The position numbers were made by a program, and so were the translations under genes. The notes under the pieces were generated by a model that was not told the origin of the DNA, searched no databases, and saw only the letters and a program-made list of their open reading frames with translations. From Colocasia esculenta (lineage: Eukaryota; Streptophyta; Magnoliopsida; Alismatales; Araceae): a stretch of DNA of 64,000 nucleotides. This document shows positions 1 to 12,048 of the stretch, piece after piece; the first letter of the stretch is position 1; each line of letters begins with the position of its first letter. The stretch is taken from positions 100,978,948-101,042,947 of the forward strand of contig CM024755.1 of assembly GCA_014218235.1 (NCBI GenBank), given 5' to 3'.

Positions 1-736
1 GAAAAACACGAGGAATCATCTTTTCTAGCATGCATGAATCCTAATCAACTCGAAACAACATGTTTCCATTGTTAAATTGATCAAACCACCCATTAACCCC
101 GCATGAAGAACCATTCCCAAAAACACATTTAACATGCGAATTCATGCTTTCCAATTGCATTATCACAACCTATAGGGACTAAAGGGATCATTCCCTACCT
201 CAATACACGCTTAAACCTCCTAAATTCTCCCGATCCACACCAAACCCTCCACGAGCTCCTACGGCAATTACACCACGCTCCGGCGTTTCCTTGGTCGATT
301 CGTCACCGTCTCGCATTCCACGATCCTCCAATTAACCTTATACAACTATTGGAAGTAGTGGGGAAGCAAGGGGCATGAAAACATGGCAAGGGAGAATGAG
401 CTGAGGAAACTGTCCTCGGGCAGACCTATATTCTGCAGGTTGCACAGTTTGGCGTCAACCCTAATGCCGTTTAGGGAAACCGTCACCATGAACGTCCACA
501 TAGCCTGCCGTTAAGTTCATAGGGTTGGCGTCACCTTTGATGGACGCCAAGACAGTCAACGTCCACACCTGGCTGTCAACTCCCTATCAACTGTAGCAGG
601 TTCTAACTTATCTCAGGACCAAACCTATACCACACCTGCACACACCACACGTCCAAACCACACTGGCCTCACAATGGCCATCACAACCATCACACGCACA
701 TGATCCGTAAAGATCTGAAAGGCACGCGACGTTACA
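1..736 (-). repeat. 3' LTR of family A (partial)
   Basis: Near-identical to 3627-4367. Its right edge reads gttaca, so on the minus strand the LTR begins TGTAAC. The other end lies left of the window. It contains TGGCGTCA / TGACGCC-type short inverted repeats around 450-570. Confidence 0.8.
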
Positions 737-852
737 TTACTATCATCTAAACAGAAAATTTCGACCTCGAAATTCATAACACAACTTAAACTTAAACAAC
801 TTAAACATGCACATTCTTACAATTACTATCATCTAAAAAGAAATACAAAAGC

Positions 853-3313
853 TTATTCAAACAGATAGGGATACCCTTTAGCCATCTCCTCGGCTAACTC
901 CTAGGTATCCTCACCACCCAACCTCTTTTCTCATTTCACTTTAACTAGCTCGATTTCTTTATTTCTCAACTTCTTTATCTTTCGATCCGTGATCTGTATC
1001 GGATACTCTGGCATGGTCATATCCGGCCTCAGGTCACCACCATGATAACTGATTATTTGAGCTGGATCTTCAGTACATTTTCTTAACATAGAAACATGAA
1101 ATATATCATGGGCATCTGCAAAATCTGCTGGCAAATCCAATCTATAAGCTGTTTCCCCAATTCTCTCAATCACCTGGAAAGGTCCCACATACCTTGGGCT
1201 CAATTTTCCAGTTTTGCCAAATCTCATAATACCTTTACTAGGGGAAACTCCCAAGAAAATAAAATCTCCCACTTCAAACTGGAGTGGTCTTCTCCAGTTA
1301 TCTGCATAACTCTTTTGCCTACTTTGAGCTGCCTGTAATTTTTCCTTAATAAGTTTCACTACTTCTGTGGTTTGCTGAATTAATTCAGGACCCACTAATT
1401 GCCTTTCTCCCACTTCATGCCAGTTCAATGGGGTTCTACATGGCCTTCCATATAAAGCTTCATACGGTGCCATCCCAAGACTGGTATGATAACTATTATT
1501 ATAGGCAAACTCAACCATTCCCAAATGATGCTCCCAGTTACCTCCCCAAACTAAACAACAAGCCCGCAACATATCTTCAATCGTCTGGATAGTTCTCTCT
1601 GTCTGACCATCCGTCTGGGGATGATAAGCGGAGCTATATCTTAGCTCAGTACCAATTACTTTCTGCAGACTTCTCCAAAAACCAGAAGTAAATCTTGGAT
1701 CTCTGTCAGACACAATAGTCTTCAAAATACCATGCAATGGAACAATTCTTTCAACATAAACTTTTGCTAATTTATCCACTGTCCAAGACATACTTACTGC
1801 CACTAATCTGCACACCTTAGTTAATCTGTCAACAAATACCCATATTCCATTATGCCCGGAACTCGATCTTGGTAAACTTGCCACAAAGTCCATGGCAATA
1901 TCATCCCATTTCCACTGTGGAATGGGCAACGGTTGCAATAAACCTCCAGGCTTCTGATGTTCTACTTTAATCTGTTGACAGACAGCACACCTTGCAACAA
2001 ACCCTGCTATTTCCTTTTTCATATGAGGCCACCAGAAATGCTTTCTCAAATCGTGGTACATTTTAGTACTACCCGGATGAATAGTGTACCTGGATTTATC
2101 GGCCTCCTCTAATACTCGCTGCTTTACTTCTCTTTCTGCTGGAACAAACAACCTGCCTCTGAGCCTAACCACACAATTATCATCAATGGTAACTCCTTCC
2201 ATTTTTACAATCTCAGCTAAACCTACATCTGCTCTCTGAGCCTCAACAATCTGCCAATATAAGGACGGCTCTACAGCACTAGCAGCTAGTACTGCCCGTC
2301 GCTGACTACTGGGCACATACAAGGAGTTCTCCACTATCTCTTCATACAACTTCCATTCTTTAATCATCATCAGATTTATATATGCCTTTCTGCTCAAGGC
2401 ATCTGCTACAACATTGGCCTTACCCGGATGGTAAGCCAAACTAAAATCATAACCCTTTAAATATTCAATCCATCTACGCTGACGAAGATTCAAATCTTTC
2501 TGCGAGAAAATATACTTCAAGCTTTTATGATCTGTAAAGATCTCAAATCTCTCGCCATACAGATAATGCCTCCATATTTTCAAAGCAAACACAACTGCTG
2601 CCAATTCCAAATCATGAGTGGGGTAATTCTCCTCTGCTGGCTTCAATTGTCTGGACGCATAAGCTATCACTTTGCCATGCTGCATAAGCACTGCGCCAAG
2701 TCCTCTCCTTGACGCATCTGCATATACCACAAAACCACCACTTCCTGCCGGTAATGTCAATATGGGTGCTGTTGTAAGCCTCTTCTTCAATTCCACAAAA
2801 CTTTTCTGACATTCACCGGACCACACAAATGGCACACCTTTTCTGGTCAACTTGGTCATCGGTGCCGCAATCTTAGAAAAATCTTGTATAAAGCGCCTAT
2901 AATAACCTGCCAATCCCAGAAAACTTCTAATCTCAATAATTGTCTTAGACACTTCCCATTTCATCACTGCTTCCACTTTACTTGGGTCCACTGCTACTCC
3001 TTTAACTGAGATGGCATGACCCAGAAACTGAATTTCTTTTAACCAAAATTCACACTTATTGAATTTAGCAAACAACTGATTATCCCTTAACAACTGCAGG
3101 GTAAATCTCAAATGAGCTGCATGCTCCTCTTCAGATATTGAATAAATTAGAATATCATCTATAAAGACCACAATGAATTGGTCTAAATACGGATGAAAAA
3201 TTCTATTCATCAGATCCATAAAACCTGCAGGAGCATTGGTCAGCCCAAATGGCATAACCACAAACTCATAGTGAGACCATATCTGGTTCTGAATGCTGTT
3301 TTATCTATATCCT
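853..3313 (-). pseudogene. pol: Family A pol remnant: RT (C-terminal half), RNase H, integrase, chromodomain
   Basis: The open stretch 931-3261 encodes 776 residues. It starts in the RT palm (MPFGLTNAP), with the catalytic FIDD near residue 33. RNase H follows (DAS near 180, TDHKSLKY near 243), then integrase with an HHCC zinc finger near 395-430 (HPGSTKMY, CAVCQQ), DDE-core motifs (MDF, SDRDPRF, HPQTDGQTER) and a GPF/GPY-type segment (YVGPF, FHVSMLRK). Upstream, about 50 bp of RT coding remain to 3313, but a 2-bp insertion near 3270-3280 breaks the frame. Downstream, the frame continues to a stop at 853-855 as a chromodomain, except that two conserved Trp codons (in VKxW and DTWE) have become TGA and TAG. 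Loss of gag, protease and the RT fingers makes it non-functional. Confidence 0.85.
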
Positions 3314-3338
3314 TTGTTAAATTGATCAAACCACCAAC

Positions 3339-4367
3339 TGCGTACCCAGTACGCTAGTCTCAGAAACCACGAGCACTAGGTGCACCACAATTATCGTTAC
3401 ACCGCTCGATAACATTAAATATCTGATATAACAATATTTTCATAAAAAAACATGCTGGCGGCAACATCGACTGCCGTCGATGGGATGTAAACGGCAAGGT
3501 ATATAGCCGTTAATCTCCCAGCTGAAGAACCTGGCGTCAATCGATGTTGACGCCAAGATCTTCGGCCATCAACTTCACAGAAACCCTGGGCTGATACCTC
3601 TGGTATTTCCAGCCCTAAAACCAATAGAAAAACACGAGGAATCATCTTTTCTAGCATGCATGAATCCTAATCAACTCGAAACAACATGTTTCCATTGTTA
3701 AATTGATCAAACCACCCATTAACCCCGCATGAAGAACCATTCCCAAAAACACATTTAACATGCGAATTCATGCTTTCCAATTGCATTATCACAACCTATA
3801 GGGACTAAGGGGATCATTCCCTACCTAATACACGCTTAAACCTCCTAAATTCTCCTGATCCACACCAAACCCTCTGCGAGCTCCTACGGCAATTACACCA
3901 CGCTCCGGCGTTTCCTTGGCCGATTCGTCACCGTCTCGCGTTCCACGATCCTCCAATTAACCTTATACAACTGTTGGAAGTAGTGGGGAAGCAAGGGGCA
4001 TGAAAACATGGCAAGGGAGAGGGAGAATGAGATGAGGAAACTGTCCTCGGGCAGACCTATATTCTGCAGGTCACACAGGTTGGCGTCAACCCTAATGCCA
4101 TTTAGGGAAACCGCCACCATGAAGGTCCACATAGCCTGCCGTTAAGTTCATAGGGTTGGCGTCACCTTTGATGGATGCCAAGACAGTCAACGTCCACACC
4201 TGGCCGTCAACTCCCTATCAACTGCAGCAGGTTCTAACTTATCTTAGGACCAAACCTATACCACACCTGCACACACCACACGTCCAAACCACACTGGCCT
4301 CACAATGGCCATCACAACCATCACACACACATGATCCGTAAGGATCCAAAAGGCACGCGACATTACA
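3339..4367 (-). repeat. 5' LTR of family A (about 1.03 kb)
   Basis: Bounded by tgcgtacccag at 3339 and cattaca at 4367, so TG..CA ends on either strand. From 3627 it matches the left LTR. A cluster of inverted repeats at 3450-3570 includes GGCGTCAA / TTGACGCC (8-bp arms) and ACGGC / GCCGT. A second set lies at 4080-4210. The left boundary is inferred from TG following ccaac, the usual remnant next to a primer-binding site. Confidence 0.7.
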
Positions 4368-5111
4368 CGGCACCCTGTAGTAGTTAATCTTCTGCCAGAA
4401 ACCCTCTTGACCACAGCCAATCCATAGTCTCTCTGGTCTAGGTTTAGCAATGTCAATTTCAACACAAACAAAGGCTTCTTGAGTTTGAGTAAGAACCTGT
4501 GTAGGTTCATGAATACGTAAAACTTGGCCAATGTTCCCCGCAATGGACTTTAAGAAATCCTGAAAGTAGAAGTTAACAGGAAGCATGGGGAAGCCCACCC
4601 ATATCGGCATTACCGTAGGGTCATTATTGAAGTCAAAATGAGCATCCCACTTGAAAAATCTGAACAGCAAACCTTTTATGTATAAGCTTCTTCTAAGAAT
4701 GACTTTTAGGTAATCCTCTTCTCCCTCAAAACGAAGAAGAAGGTGACGCTGGTTTAAGACACTCACTATGTAATCAACTTTTAAGCCCAGCCTTTGAGAT
4801 AAACAATTCTTAAAGTCAGGAATAGAGCACCTGCCATACGCACATCTCACAATGACTGCCAGAGTTAAGGGAGCTAAAGATCTACTAACCTCCTCCATGG
4901 AAAAGAAAACCGCTGGTTCACCTGCATCAGTGAAAGCAGGAGCCTTGATACCAATATTTATCTGTGGTGGCGGCTTGGATTCTGATATGATCTGGGCATA
5001 TGTTCGCCTCCCCACTATAGCATCTTCCTTTCCAAAGCTCTGCAAATCTCCTCCATCATGCATCATTTGACCTCCAGCAGATGGGGTCGCCATTGCCTTC
5101 ACCGCCGGCAT
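4368..5111 (-). pseudogene. DUF4283-domain (LINE ORF1-like) fragment, split by family A
   Basis: About 248 codons are open from the ATG at 5109-5111 to the retroelement boundary; the frame then runs into the LTR. The protein shows the plant DUF4283 pattern: a domain with RFEGEEDYLKVI, then FFKWDAHFD, a WVGFPMLPV motif, and an end near LWIGC..FWQKINYYRVP. This domain is typical of ORF1 (RNA-binding, gag-like) of plant LINEs and of derived host proteins, where a CCHC zinc knuckle usually follows. Here the LTR inserts just before that point, so the knuckle and any ORF2 would lie left of the window. The 5' side has CT/GA-rich leader sequence, as in LINE 5' UTRs. A LINE fragment is the most likely reading; a domesticated relative is possible. 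Confidence 0.7.
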
Positions 5112-5290
5112 AAGGCCGGCGGCCTACCTCCAACAGCCGCCGAGGCAGGGACAAATCGCCAGAGCTTCTCTCTCTAGAAGCTAGAGAGAGAGAAAATTTT
5201 TTAGTATTAAGATTGCTTCAAAAGTGCAATATCACTCTTTCCCTTGTGAACAACTTAACATGAAGTGTGCTTTTTTTTTTTTTTTAAAGG
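5112..5290 (-). other. Leader upstream of the DUF4283 frame, with GA/CT hairpin and poly-T
   Basis: Contains an almost perfect inverted repeat at 5166-5194: ttctctctctag, a short loop, ctagagagagagaa. A run of 15 T lies at about 5271-5285. On the minus strand the hairpin sits just before the DUF4283 ATG. The T-run would be a poly(A) stretch at the 3' end of whatever lies to the right, which may mark the LINE/Tat2 boundary. Confidence 0.4.
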
Positions 5291-7274
5291 AGCTATCATC
5301 CTCAACAAAAACTTGTCCTTCAGACACCTCATAGGTTTGGAATCCTCCGGGGAGAAAGGAATAAATAAGGGGATAAACTTCTCGAGAGGATCAGAAAAAC
5401 TGTTAAATGGATGAGCTGAGACAGTCTTGACAACATGCCCCCTCAGGTGATTACAGACTATCTAATTTTTGACTCGTTTGCCCCTACACTTTTGCAAGGT
5501 GCTAATTGGATGAGAGAACCTATCCATGTTTGGCTTAGTGGGCTCAAGATGAGGTGTTTCGTGGACCCCAGGGTCAGGACCTGGCAACCCCTACTTTGCC
5601 GAGCACCCGTATTGCCCTACTGCAATTGGCTAGGGAAAAAACTCAAACAATATAGCATTTACTTTGTATTGAATTGAGGGATTCTATTTCCAGACATGGT
5701 CACGACCAGGCTCTTTTCCATTTCTTTTGATTTGATTGATTTTTCTTTGTTCCTTCTTTTGTTTTCCTGCGGGGACACTGCCCTCTTCACGTGCCCTGGT
5801 GTCTTAGTCTCACCTTAGGGGAAGTTGTCTTGACTGCTAAGCTCAACAGTTTAAGGGTGCTGAATGTCTTGATCAGTCGAGTGGAAGAAGAAGGAGGATT
5901 GTAACCTTTGTTGTGTCCTGAGACAAATAACTGTCTTGGAGTGACAACTCAAATTTTGAGATGTGTGGTGTGTGTATGTTAATTTGTCCTCGAAAAGCTT
6001 GGTTACGACGATAGACAGAAATCTCCATGACTTTGCTAGACCAAGGTCCTTGGTTCACTCAAGTGCCCCTTACTCCTTAACATGTGATTTGACTTGAGAT
6101 GCAGGATAGCTGCCAATCTATTGACTCCTCTTTTTTTCATTTTTTTCCGGATAAAATATGTACATAGTATATACACCATTTTTTTTAATATAAAGTAAAA
6201 CAAATTGAACAACTTTGAAAATGGTATGTATAATGAGTGGGGAACATCCTGAACAGAATGCCCCTAAGTAGAGATCTTACCAGTGCCTTCTAGTCATTGT
6301 CAAAGATGAGCCTTACGAAGTAGAATGGCCTCAAGTGATATGCTCTTAAGGAGGTACCTGCAAACCAATATTTATCTTTCTCGTACGACCACCTTAGATG
6401 ATAATGGTGAGGGGTGAAATGGAAGACAAGACGAAAGAATTTGATGGTGATAGATGTGAATTGGGTAATGTTAAGTAAGGGAATGTACAATAATGGAAAG
6501 ATGAGGGAGCATACAATGAACAACATGGCCCATGGGAGGAAGACATGCCCCTTGTGATAGGGTGAGTTTTGGGAAGAAGCGAACTCCACCAAGTCGGGAG
6601 GCTTAGGAAGAGTGGGTGAATTGGGTGAAGTGGGGTCTCCCTCAAGCATAAAGAAAGGATTTGAACTTGATAGAGACAGAGACGAAGTTCTCCTGACCAG
6701 TATGGATCGCCCTTGAGAACAGAGTGTAAGGAGCTGAAAGGGTGTGCTCCAAACCTGAGCTAAATTGCCCATCACAGAAATCCCAGCATCCGAAGATGGT
6801 CCGATATGAAATTGGTATAAGAATAAACAACGAACCATATAAATGATGGTATGCCCCTTGAAGCCAAAGCCAACGCAAACAACGAAGTAGCTAGTGTGCC
6901 CCCTAAAAGTGCCCTGCTTGAAGAGGAGGTAAACGGATCCATCTAGGATGAAAAGGTGGCCCTTGATCTTGGATGATAGGCACACTTCAAGGAACTGAGT
7001 GGAGAGCAAATCACTTCGAGTCCTTGTTGAAAGGGTTGAGCATGAATGACGTTGATGGACTCGAGGAATAGTTAAGGGCGTTGACTTGATGAGAGGAAAG
7101 GGACCAAGCAGTGCAGGGAATGAATTGGGTGCAAGCTTAGCAAGGAAGCTAACATGGCACCTTAGCCTGAGGAAAGTTGGCTCGGTCTCCTGTGGAGCCA
7201 GACGAACCATCTTTAAGAAAGCTTTAGAAGGTTGCCAAAGAATAATGGCCCCATATCCTACGGGTCTCAGATAT
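5291..7274 (-). other. Non-coding or unrecognised region 3' of Tat2 gag
   Basis: No RT, integrase or protease motif was seen on either strand. The longest open stretch, 6290-7210 on the minus strand (306 codons), is rich in Ser, Phe and Leu with no recognisable domain, and its composition is not convincing as protein. Another of 80 codons lies at 5435-5677 on the plus strand. The region is probably the 3' internal part of the Tat2 element, resembling the pol-less 3' part of Tat1, or older unrelated sequence. The 3' LTR of Tat2 was not found here. Confidence 0.3.
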
Positions 7275-7547
7275 TCAAGTTCTAGCAGGAGAGGATTGGG
7301 GGTCTGTAAAGCTGCTCTTAAGATAGGTGACAGAATGATCCGGATTTGTAGGGACTTGGCAGCTTGCTTGGGTGACGAGCATTTGGGTGATGGTTTGAGT
7401 TAAGGAATGATTAAATGCCTCTAGCTTGGCCGGTTCTTTGGTTTCATGCCCTTTCTTCTTAACAGGTGGCTCTATAGCGGTGGAAGGTTCTTGGGACTCT
7501 ACGGAAAGACATGGGTACCATTCTTCAAAACCTTCTACCCCCACCAC
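7275..7547 (-). pseudogene. Frame-shifted continuation after Tat2 gag
   Basis: A 90-codon open stretch overlaps the end of the gag frame by 13 bp in another frame. It is polar, with a KKK segment (VKKKGHETKEPAK) and many Thr and Gln. It may be the C-terminal part of the Gag polyprotein after a frameshift. No known domain was recognised, and it could be a chance frame. Confidence 0.3.
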
Positions 7548-9080
7548 TGCTCTCTCCTCACAACCAGGGGTTCCGGATGTGTCATGATATTGACTTTTTC
7601 CTCGGACTTGGAGGAAGATGGGTTGTGGTTATTTTGGTGGTTGGGGAGGGGGTTCTGCACAATACCCAGGTCCCTTCTAGACTTGGATTTAGTAATGGCG
7701 ACCTTAACATCCTCCCAATTGATCCTACCCTGATCATCCATGTCGTACACCCAGTCACAGAAGGTGAAACAATTGTAGATTTCATGACCGGGAGTCCTAT
7801 GATATGGATAGTACTTTGAAGTGTCTGCCCTCGGATGGACACCTTCCTTTTCTGGGGGAAGTTGGATAGCATCGCATGACATGAGGGTGAAGAAAATGTC
7901 CCCAAGGGATTCTGGAAGAGCAGGATAGTAAGATCTCTTGGGACCAGGGCGAGTATAGCCAGAAAATAGGGGAGCAGTTGAATAGGGCATAGAGGGATGC
8001 GATGGGAATTGGTGAGGATCGGAGGGAGGATTGGAAGGCTTGTTAGGAGGCCTCAGTGGTTGGCAGCATACATTAATGAACTCATCAACAATCACCCCCT
8101 CAGTGGTAGGTGCCGCGGGAGCCCTGCGTCCTTTGAGCTTCCCTTCAAAGAATGGTGGGAGGGAGGAGTCCTTAATTTGATTTTGGACCACCCTAGCTCG
8201 GTTGTAAAGGTGTGCAAAGGAGGGGAACTCGCTAAGCATCAATATAGATTGGAGCAAAGGGGTGGTGTTGGTGACTATCATGGTTATGGCTTGGGACTCT
8301 GAAATGGGGAGATCGGCCCTCGAAGCCATGGATCTCCATCGGTTGGTGAATGTGACAAAGTCTTCGTTCGACCTCATCTTTTCCGCCACCAAGTCGGGAA
8401 GTGTAGGGACTTGGGTGGCCATGTAAGAAAAGTGGGAGATGAAGCGTTCGGAAACTATGTCAAAATTTACAAGGTCCGATGTGGGCAAGAAAGTAAACCA
8501 CCTTAAAGCCTCCCCTTCTAAAGATTGTTGGAAGAGGTGGACTAAGAAGACCCGATCATACAACCACCAGTGGGAATCCATGGTGAAGCCAGCAAGATGG
8601 AATTGGGGGTCGGAGGTCCTGTCATACTTGCAGTATTTCGGGGCCTTGAAACCCAGGGGAAAGTAAGCGTTGGGGAGCTTGTAGTAGTTTTGGAGAGAGT
8701 GAGGCTTGGAGAGAGACAATGACTCAGCTAAGAGTCTCCTAACAAGACCCTCCATCTCCGACCGAGAGATGGATTTGGATTGAGCGGGGGATGTGGGTTG
8801 GACATAAGGTGGCTAGACGGAGGGAGCAATTGGTATAGGAGTGGGAGGAGGAATAGGGGAGATATGAATTGGGGATGGGGTGATTGGCTTAGGAGGAGGC
8901 CTAGATGAGGAAACATTGAATGGAGATGGAGAGGAAGGAGAGGCCATTGCCCGGTCGGTATGCTTGGAAAGCATTGAAATGATGTCCTCTGGCGAATATC
9001 GGGACATGAGTTTAGAGAATTCGGGATCATCTTGGATTTCTTGAGCATATGTGGGGTTGACCCTCAAACTCACCTCATCA

Positions 9081-9085
9081 CTATC
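9081..9085. repeat. Target-site duplication, left copy (CTATC)
   Basis: ctatc lies directly before the LTR start tgtcacgtcc at 9086 and matches 11810-11814 exactly. Confidence 0.9.
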
Positions 9086-9551
9086 TGTCACGTCCTAATA
9101 AAAGGCTATTTATCGGAAGTGATAGAAAATAGGCACAAAAGGTAATATTAATTTGTCTATTCATAACGTGGTATGCGGAAGTCTTAATATACAAGTACTC
9201 CTCATAACAACTAAGTGAGGATTAGATTAAAAACAAACTCTACTCAATACATCTTGTCTCATATTACTTAAAAAGATTAGTAAAAGTTGGCTCGGTTTAA
9301 CACGTCCATTCCCTCAACACACATGCCCTTAAACTTCACCCCGTCTAAGGTACCTTAAAAGAGTAGGAAATAGTGAGCTAACTAGCTCAGTAGAATTCAA
9401 ATCCATAATTCAAGGGTGATTACACGATAGCCAAGGCAAGGATAAAATGGATATCAAAGAGACATGATCAAATATCAGAACAGTAGACTTGACATAGTGA
9501 TGATAAAACACAGGCATGTTCAGGTATATAGCTCAAACATTAGCTCACTTA

Positions 9552-9689
9552 ACAATTACATAGTATAGGAATTATGATGACCATAGTCAAAAAGTATTTG
9601 ATGTAATGCCAGACATCCCGACAATTACATAGTATAGGAATTATGATGACCATAGTCAAAAAGTATTTGATGCAATGCCAGACATCCCG
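9552..9689. repeat. 69-bp tandem duplication inside solo LTR X
   Basis: Two adjacent copies starting acaattacatagtatagg at 9552 and 9621, differing by one base (atgtaatgcc / atgcaatgcc). The near-identity suggests a duplication recent relative to the LTR. Confidence 0.9.
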
Positions 9690-10095
9690 ACGCCCTTTAT
9701 CATTCCACGTGGTCCGAAAATGAATTTGGGTGATCATCCCAGGACTGGACCAGCCATATTTGCACAGGCATATTAATCAAGGGGGTCCAAGGACCCAATA
9801 AATGTCATCATCATTATTCACATCTCATAAGGTGTTCAAGCATATGAACTCTCAGGTGATCAGGTTTTGTGAACTTGGTTACCGAATATAGGAGAATAGA
9901 CTCAATGGAGTACTATTCGTAGTTGACAACTTCAAGGATAATTCAAGGGAGAGTAAGGTACACCAAGTGGGTAATCTTTACAGTAGAATGACAGTAGATA
10001 CCAATGTAATTAAGGGGGTAACTTGCTAGGCAATTAGGATGAACTTTTAGCAAGGATTCATACATGAAAAAGTGCTGAAATTAGGATCAGGACTG

Positions 10096-10282
10096 TAGCT
10101 ATCGACAGCCAGAAAGGGGCTGTCGACAGATAGCAGCAGACAGAGCTCAGTTTTGCTGGTTCTGTGTCTATCTATTGACAGCTACAAGAGGGCTGTCGAC
10201 AGCTAGCTACAGTGCCAGTTATTCTAGAGTTCAGGAAGGCTGGTTTGTCGACAACTATGAGCTACCTGTCGACAGCCGCCAG
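10096..10282. repeat. Palindrome cluster with CTGTCGACAG core
   Basis: Several copies of GACAGCC / GGCTGTC arms and of the near-palindrome ctgtcgacag are packed into under 190 bp (for example gctgtcgacag near 10118 and 10191). Function unknown. Equivalent clusters with other core words occur in the other LTR families here. Confidence 0.75.
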
Positions 10283-11809
10283 TTCCTCACTCATAAGTGA
10301 CTTTGAATTCATTCTAAACACTTTAACCTTGGAACCTATGAATCAAGACATGATTTATATCAAATGGAAGAGTCTAGTTGTAATTCTCACAGTGGTTTAC
10401 AAGCTAAACAAGCGAGATGGAACAAGAGGTTTGCAATTCAAACTTGTCTAGCTAGAAACCAATATAGTGTAATACTGGAAGCATGGTCTTGATAGCAATG
10501 ATTTATTGGAAGATTCCTACAAGATAAACACTAAAACTCAAAGTGTTTCATGGATCTAAATCAAGGCTTGAAGTATCAACCATCTAAACCGAAATCCTCA
10601 CACTGTTCTAAAGATATTTAGACTTCTACCAGAACTCTATAACATGAACATGGATCAAGAGTAGAGGAAGAAGATAGGAGTCAATTTCTAAAATAGAACA
10701 AGGTTATTCCTTTCCCAACAAGAATAATATTATCATGTCTGGAAGAAAAATGGAAGAACCACATGTATAGCAACTTGTCCTCTCATCAAGAATCTCTTGC
10801 CATGTGCAGAGAACAGATTTGAACCAGAGGGAGATGAATCCTACCTAGTTGAAGAGGATGGAGAAATGACCACAAATGGAGGAATAAGCAGGTGAAGCTT
10901 GTTGTTGTAGCAGCAACAGCCTCCAAGATGGCTCCACTGCCACTCTTCAGCAATAGCTCCAGCAAGAGCTCGAGCAGGAACAAGGTGCAAGAAGAACCAG
11001 CAGTTCAAGCAGCAGTAGCCTCCTCAGTGTTAGCAACCAGAAACACCTTCCCAAACAAGATGTTAACCAATGCAATGGCAGTAGCATAACAGTGGCAAAG
11101 GGTTGGAAAGATGGTTTCGAAGCTTGAGGGGAGGTATTTATAACCCAATACTTCTCCATGCACAATGGCACGTCGGTTGCCCATGTGTCATGGTAAAAAT
11201 CCTTTGATTTTCACCTCAACACGTAGCCCATGCATCTTTCCTCTTGGTTACACGCATGTAACTTAGGTGTTGGCTTAACCCCTTGGTACGGTGGCCTTCT
11301 AAGAGCTTAACAAGTAAGCCCCCATAATTCACCAAAAATTCCCACCGTAAATGACCCAATAAATCAGCTGGCCTCTTAGTTTTGATGTAAACATGTCCAA
11401 ACAAAGTCCGTTTGTACTAAAATTTCAACCATAGACAAATATGATGGTTTTACAAATTATGGTGATTTTAGTTTAATTTTTAGAATTTATTTTAAAGTAG
11501 GTGAAAAATCACCCAGAAAATGGTCGCGTCGACTTAATCTCAAAATCCGAATGTCGAAAAATTTAGATATTTACATTTCTGATATCTCCACATTTTTTCT
11601 GGAAATTATGGTGTTCTCAGATTTTGTTTTCGTTACAGTTTTTCAGTGTCGCCCTGTGGGAGCGCGCACGTCCGAGTACGACACTGAGGTAACGTTAATT
11701 AATGCTAATCATTCCCAAATATCAATTATTTCAATTTAAGACTGATGCTTAAGTCCAATAACTTTATTATTCATGTTTTTCAACAAATAAAATTTTCCGA
11801 GGTGTTACA

Positions 11810-11814
11810 CTATC
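11810..11814. repeat. Target-site duplication, right copy (CTATC)
   Basis: ctatc directly follows the LTR end tgttaca at 11809. Confidence 0.9.
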
Positions 11815-12048
11815 GGCTTGAGAGGAGGATGATTGAACCGACTCTTCAGGCTGAACATTAGAATTAAACATTCCGACAAATTCATTATGGATATTATCAT
11901 GGATGTTATTATCAGATTCAAAAGCCGGATTGTTAGACATGTTAACGAAATTCATCCAAGAGTCCATTATCACACACAACCTACTGATTTTAAGAGGATT
12001 AAGGTGGTTAATCACATTGTTATTAGGAGAAATATGAATTTCTACCAA

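Larger units (their letters stand above)
1..4367 (-). mobile_element. Ty3/gypsy chromovirus, family A, internally deleted
   Basis: An LTR retrotransposon in reverse orientation. Two direct repeats (1-736 and 3339-4367) flank a pol remnant. The left LTR is cut by the window edge; base 1 corresponds to base 3627 of the right copy, so about 290 bp of LTR lie outside. The C-terminal chromodomain remnant places it with Del/Tekay-type chromoviruses. Gag, protease and the first half of reverse transcriptase are missing, so it is not autonomous. The right LTR abuts a DUF4283 reading frame at 4368, so the element landed inside an older LINE-like gene. The left TSD lies outside the window and cannot be checked. 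Confidence 0.85.
9086..11809 (-). mobile_element. Solo LTR, family X (2,724 bp)
   Basis: Begins tgtcacgtcc and ends gaggtgttaca (minus strand TGTAACACCTC...GTGACA), with perfect CTATC duplications on both sides and no internal region. This is the classic product of recombination between the two LTRs of one element. The termini resemble those of the chromovirus C LTRs (tgtcacg...gtgttaca), so the parent was probably a chromovirus. A second, broken copy lies at 53141-53398 and 63459-64000. It holds a 69-bp tandem duplication and a CTGTCGACAG palindrome cluster, listed separately. The short open frames inside, including 10212-10451 and 10786-11171, show no known domain. Confidence 0.9.
7535..12048 (-). 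pseudogene. gag: Tat2 gag, interrupted by a solo LTR and one amber stop
   Basis: Three pieces share one frame once the insertion is set aside: 12048-11810, 9080-8816 and 8812-7535. Codon positions across the CTATC target site are continuous, so the gene was intact when the LTR inserted. A TAG at 8813-8815 is the only other break. A Pro-rich segment (about 8820-8960) is followed by a retrotransposon Gag domain with AEKMRSNEDF, RWRSMASR and SESQA motifs, closely matched by Tat1 gag (SEKMGADEAF, RWRSMATR, SESEQ). A zinc-knuckle-like YHRTPGHEIYNC then FxxCDWVYDMDDQGRI lies near the end; the first Cys of the usual C-x-YH-GH-C pattern is Tyr. Gag would form the virus-like particle. Assignment to the Tat lineage rests on this knuckle style and the non-Met primer site. 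Confidence 0.75.

Noticed and set aside
6290..7210. 306-codon open frame on the minus strand.
   Set aside because: No recognisable domain, low-complexity Ser/Leu/Phe composition and no upstream signals; more likely chance within Tat2 3' sequence.
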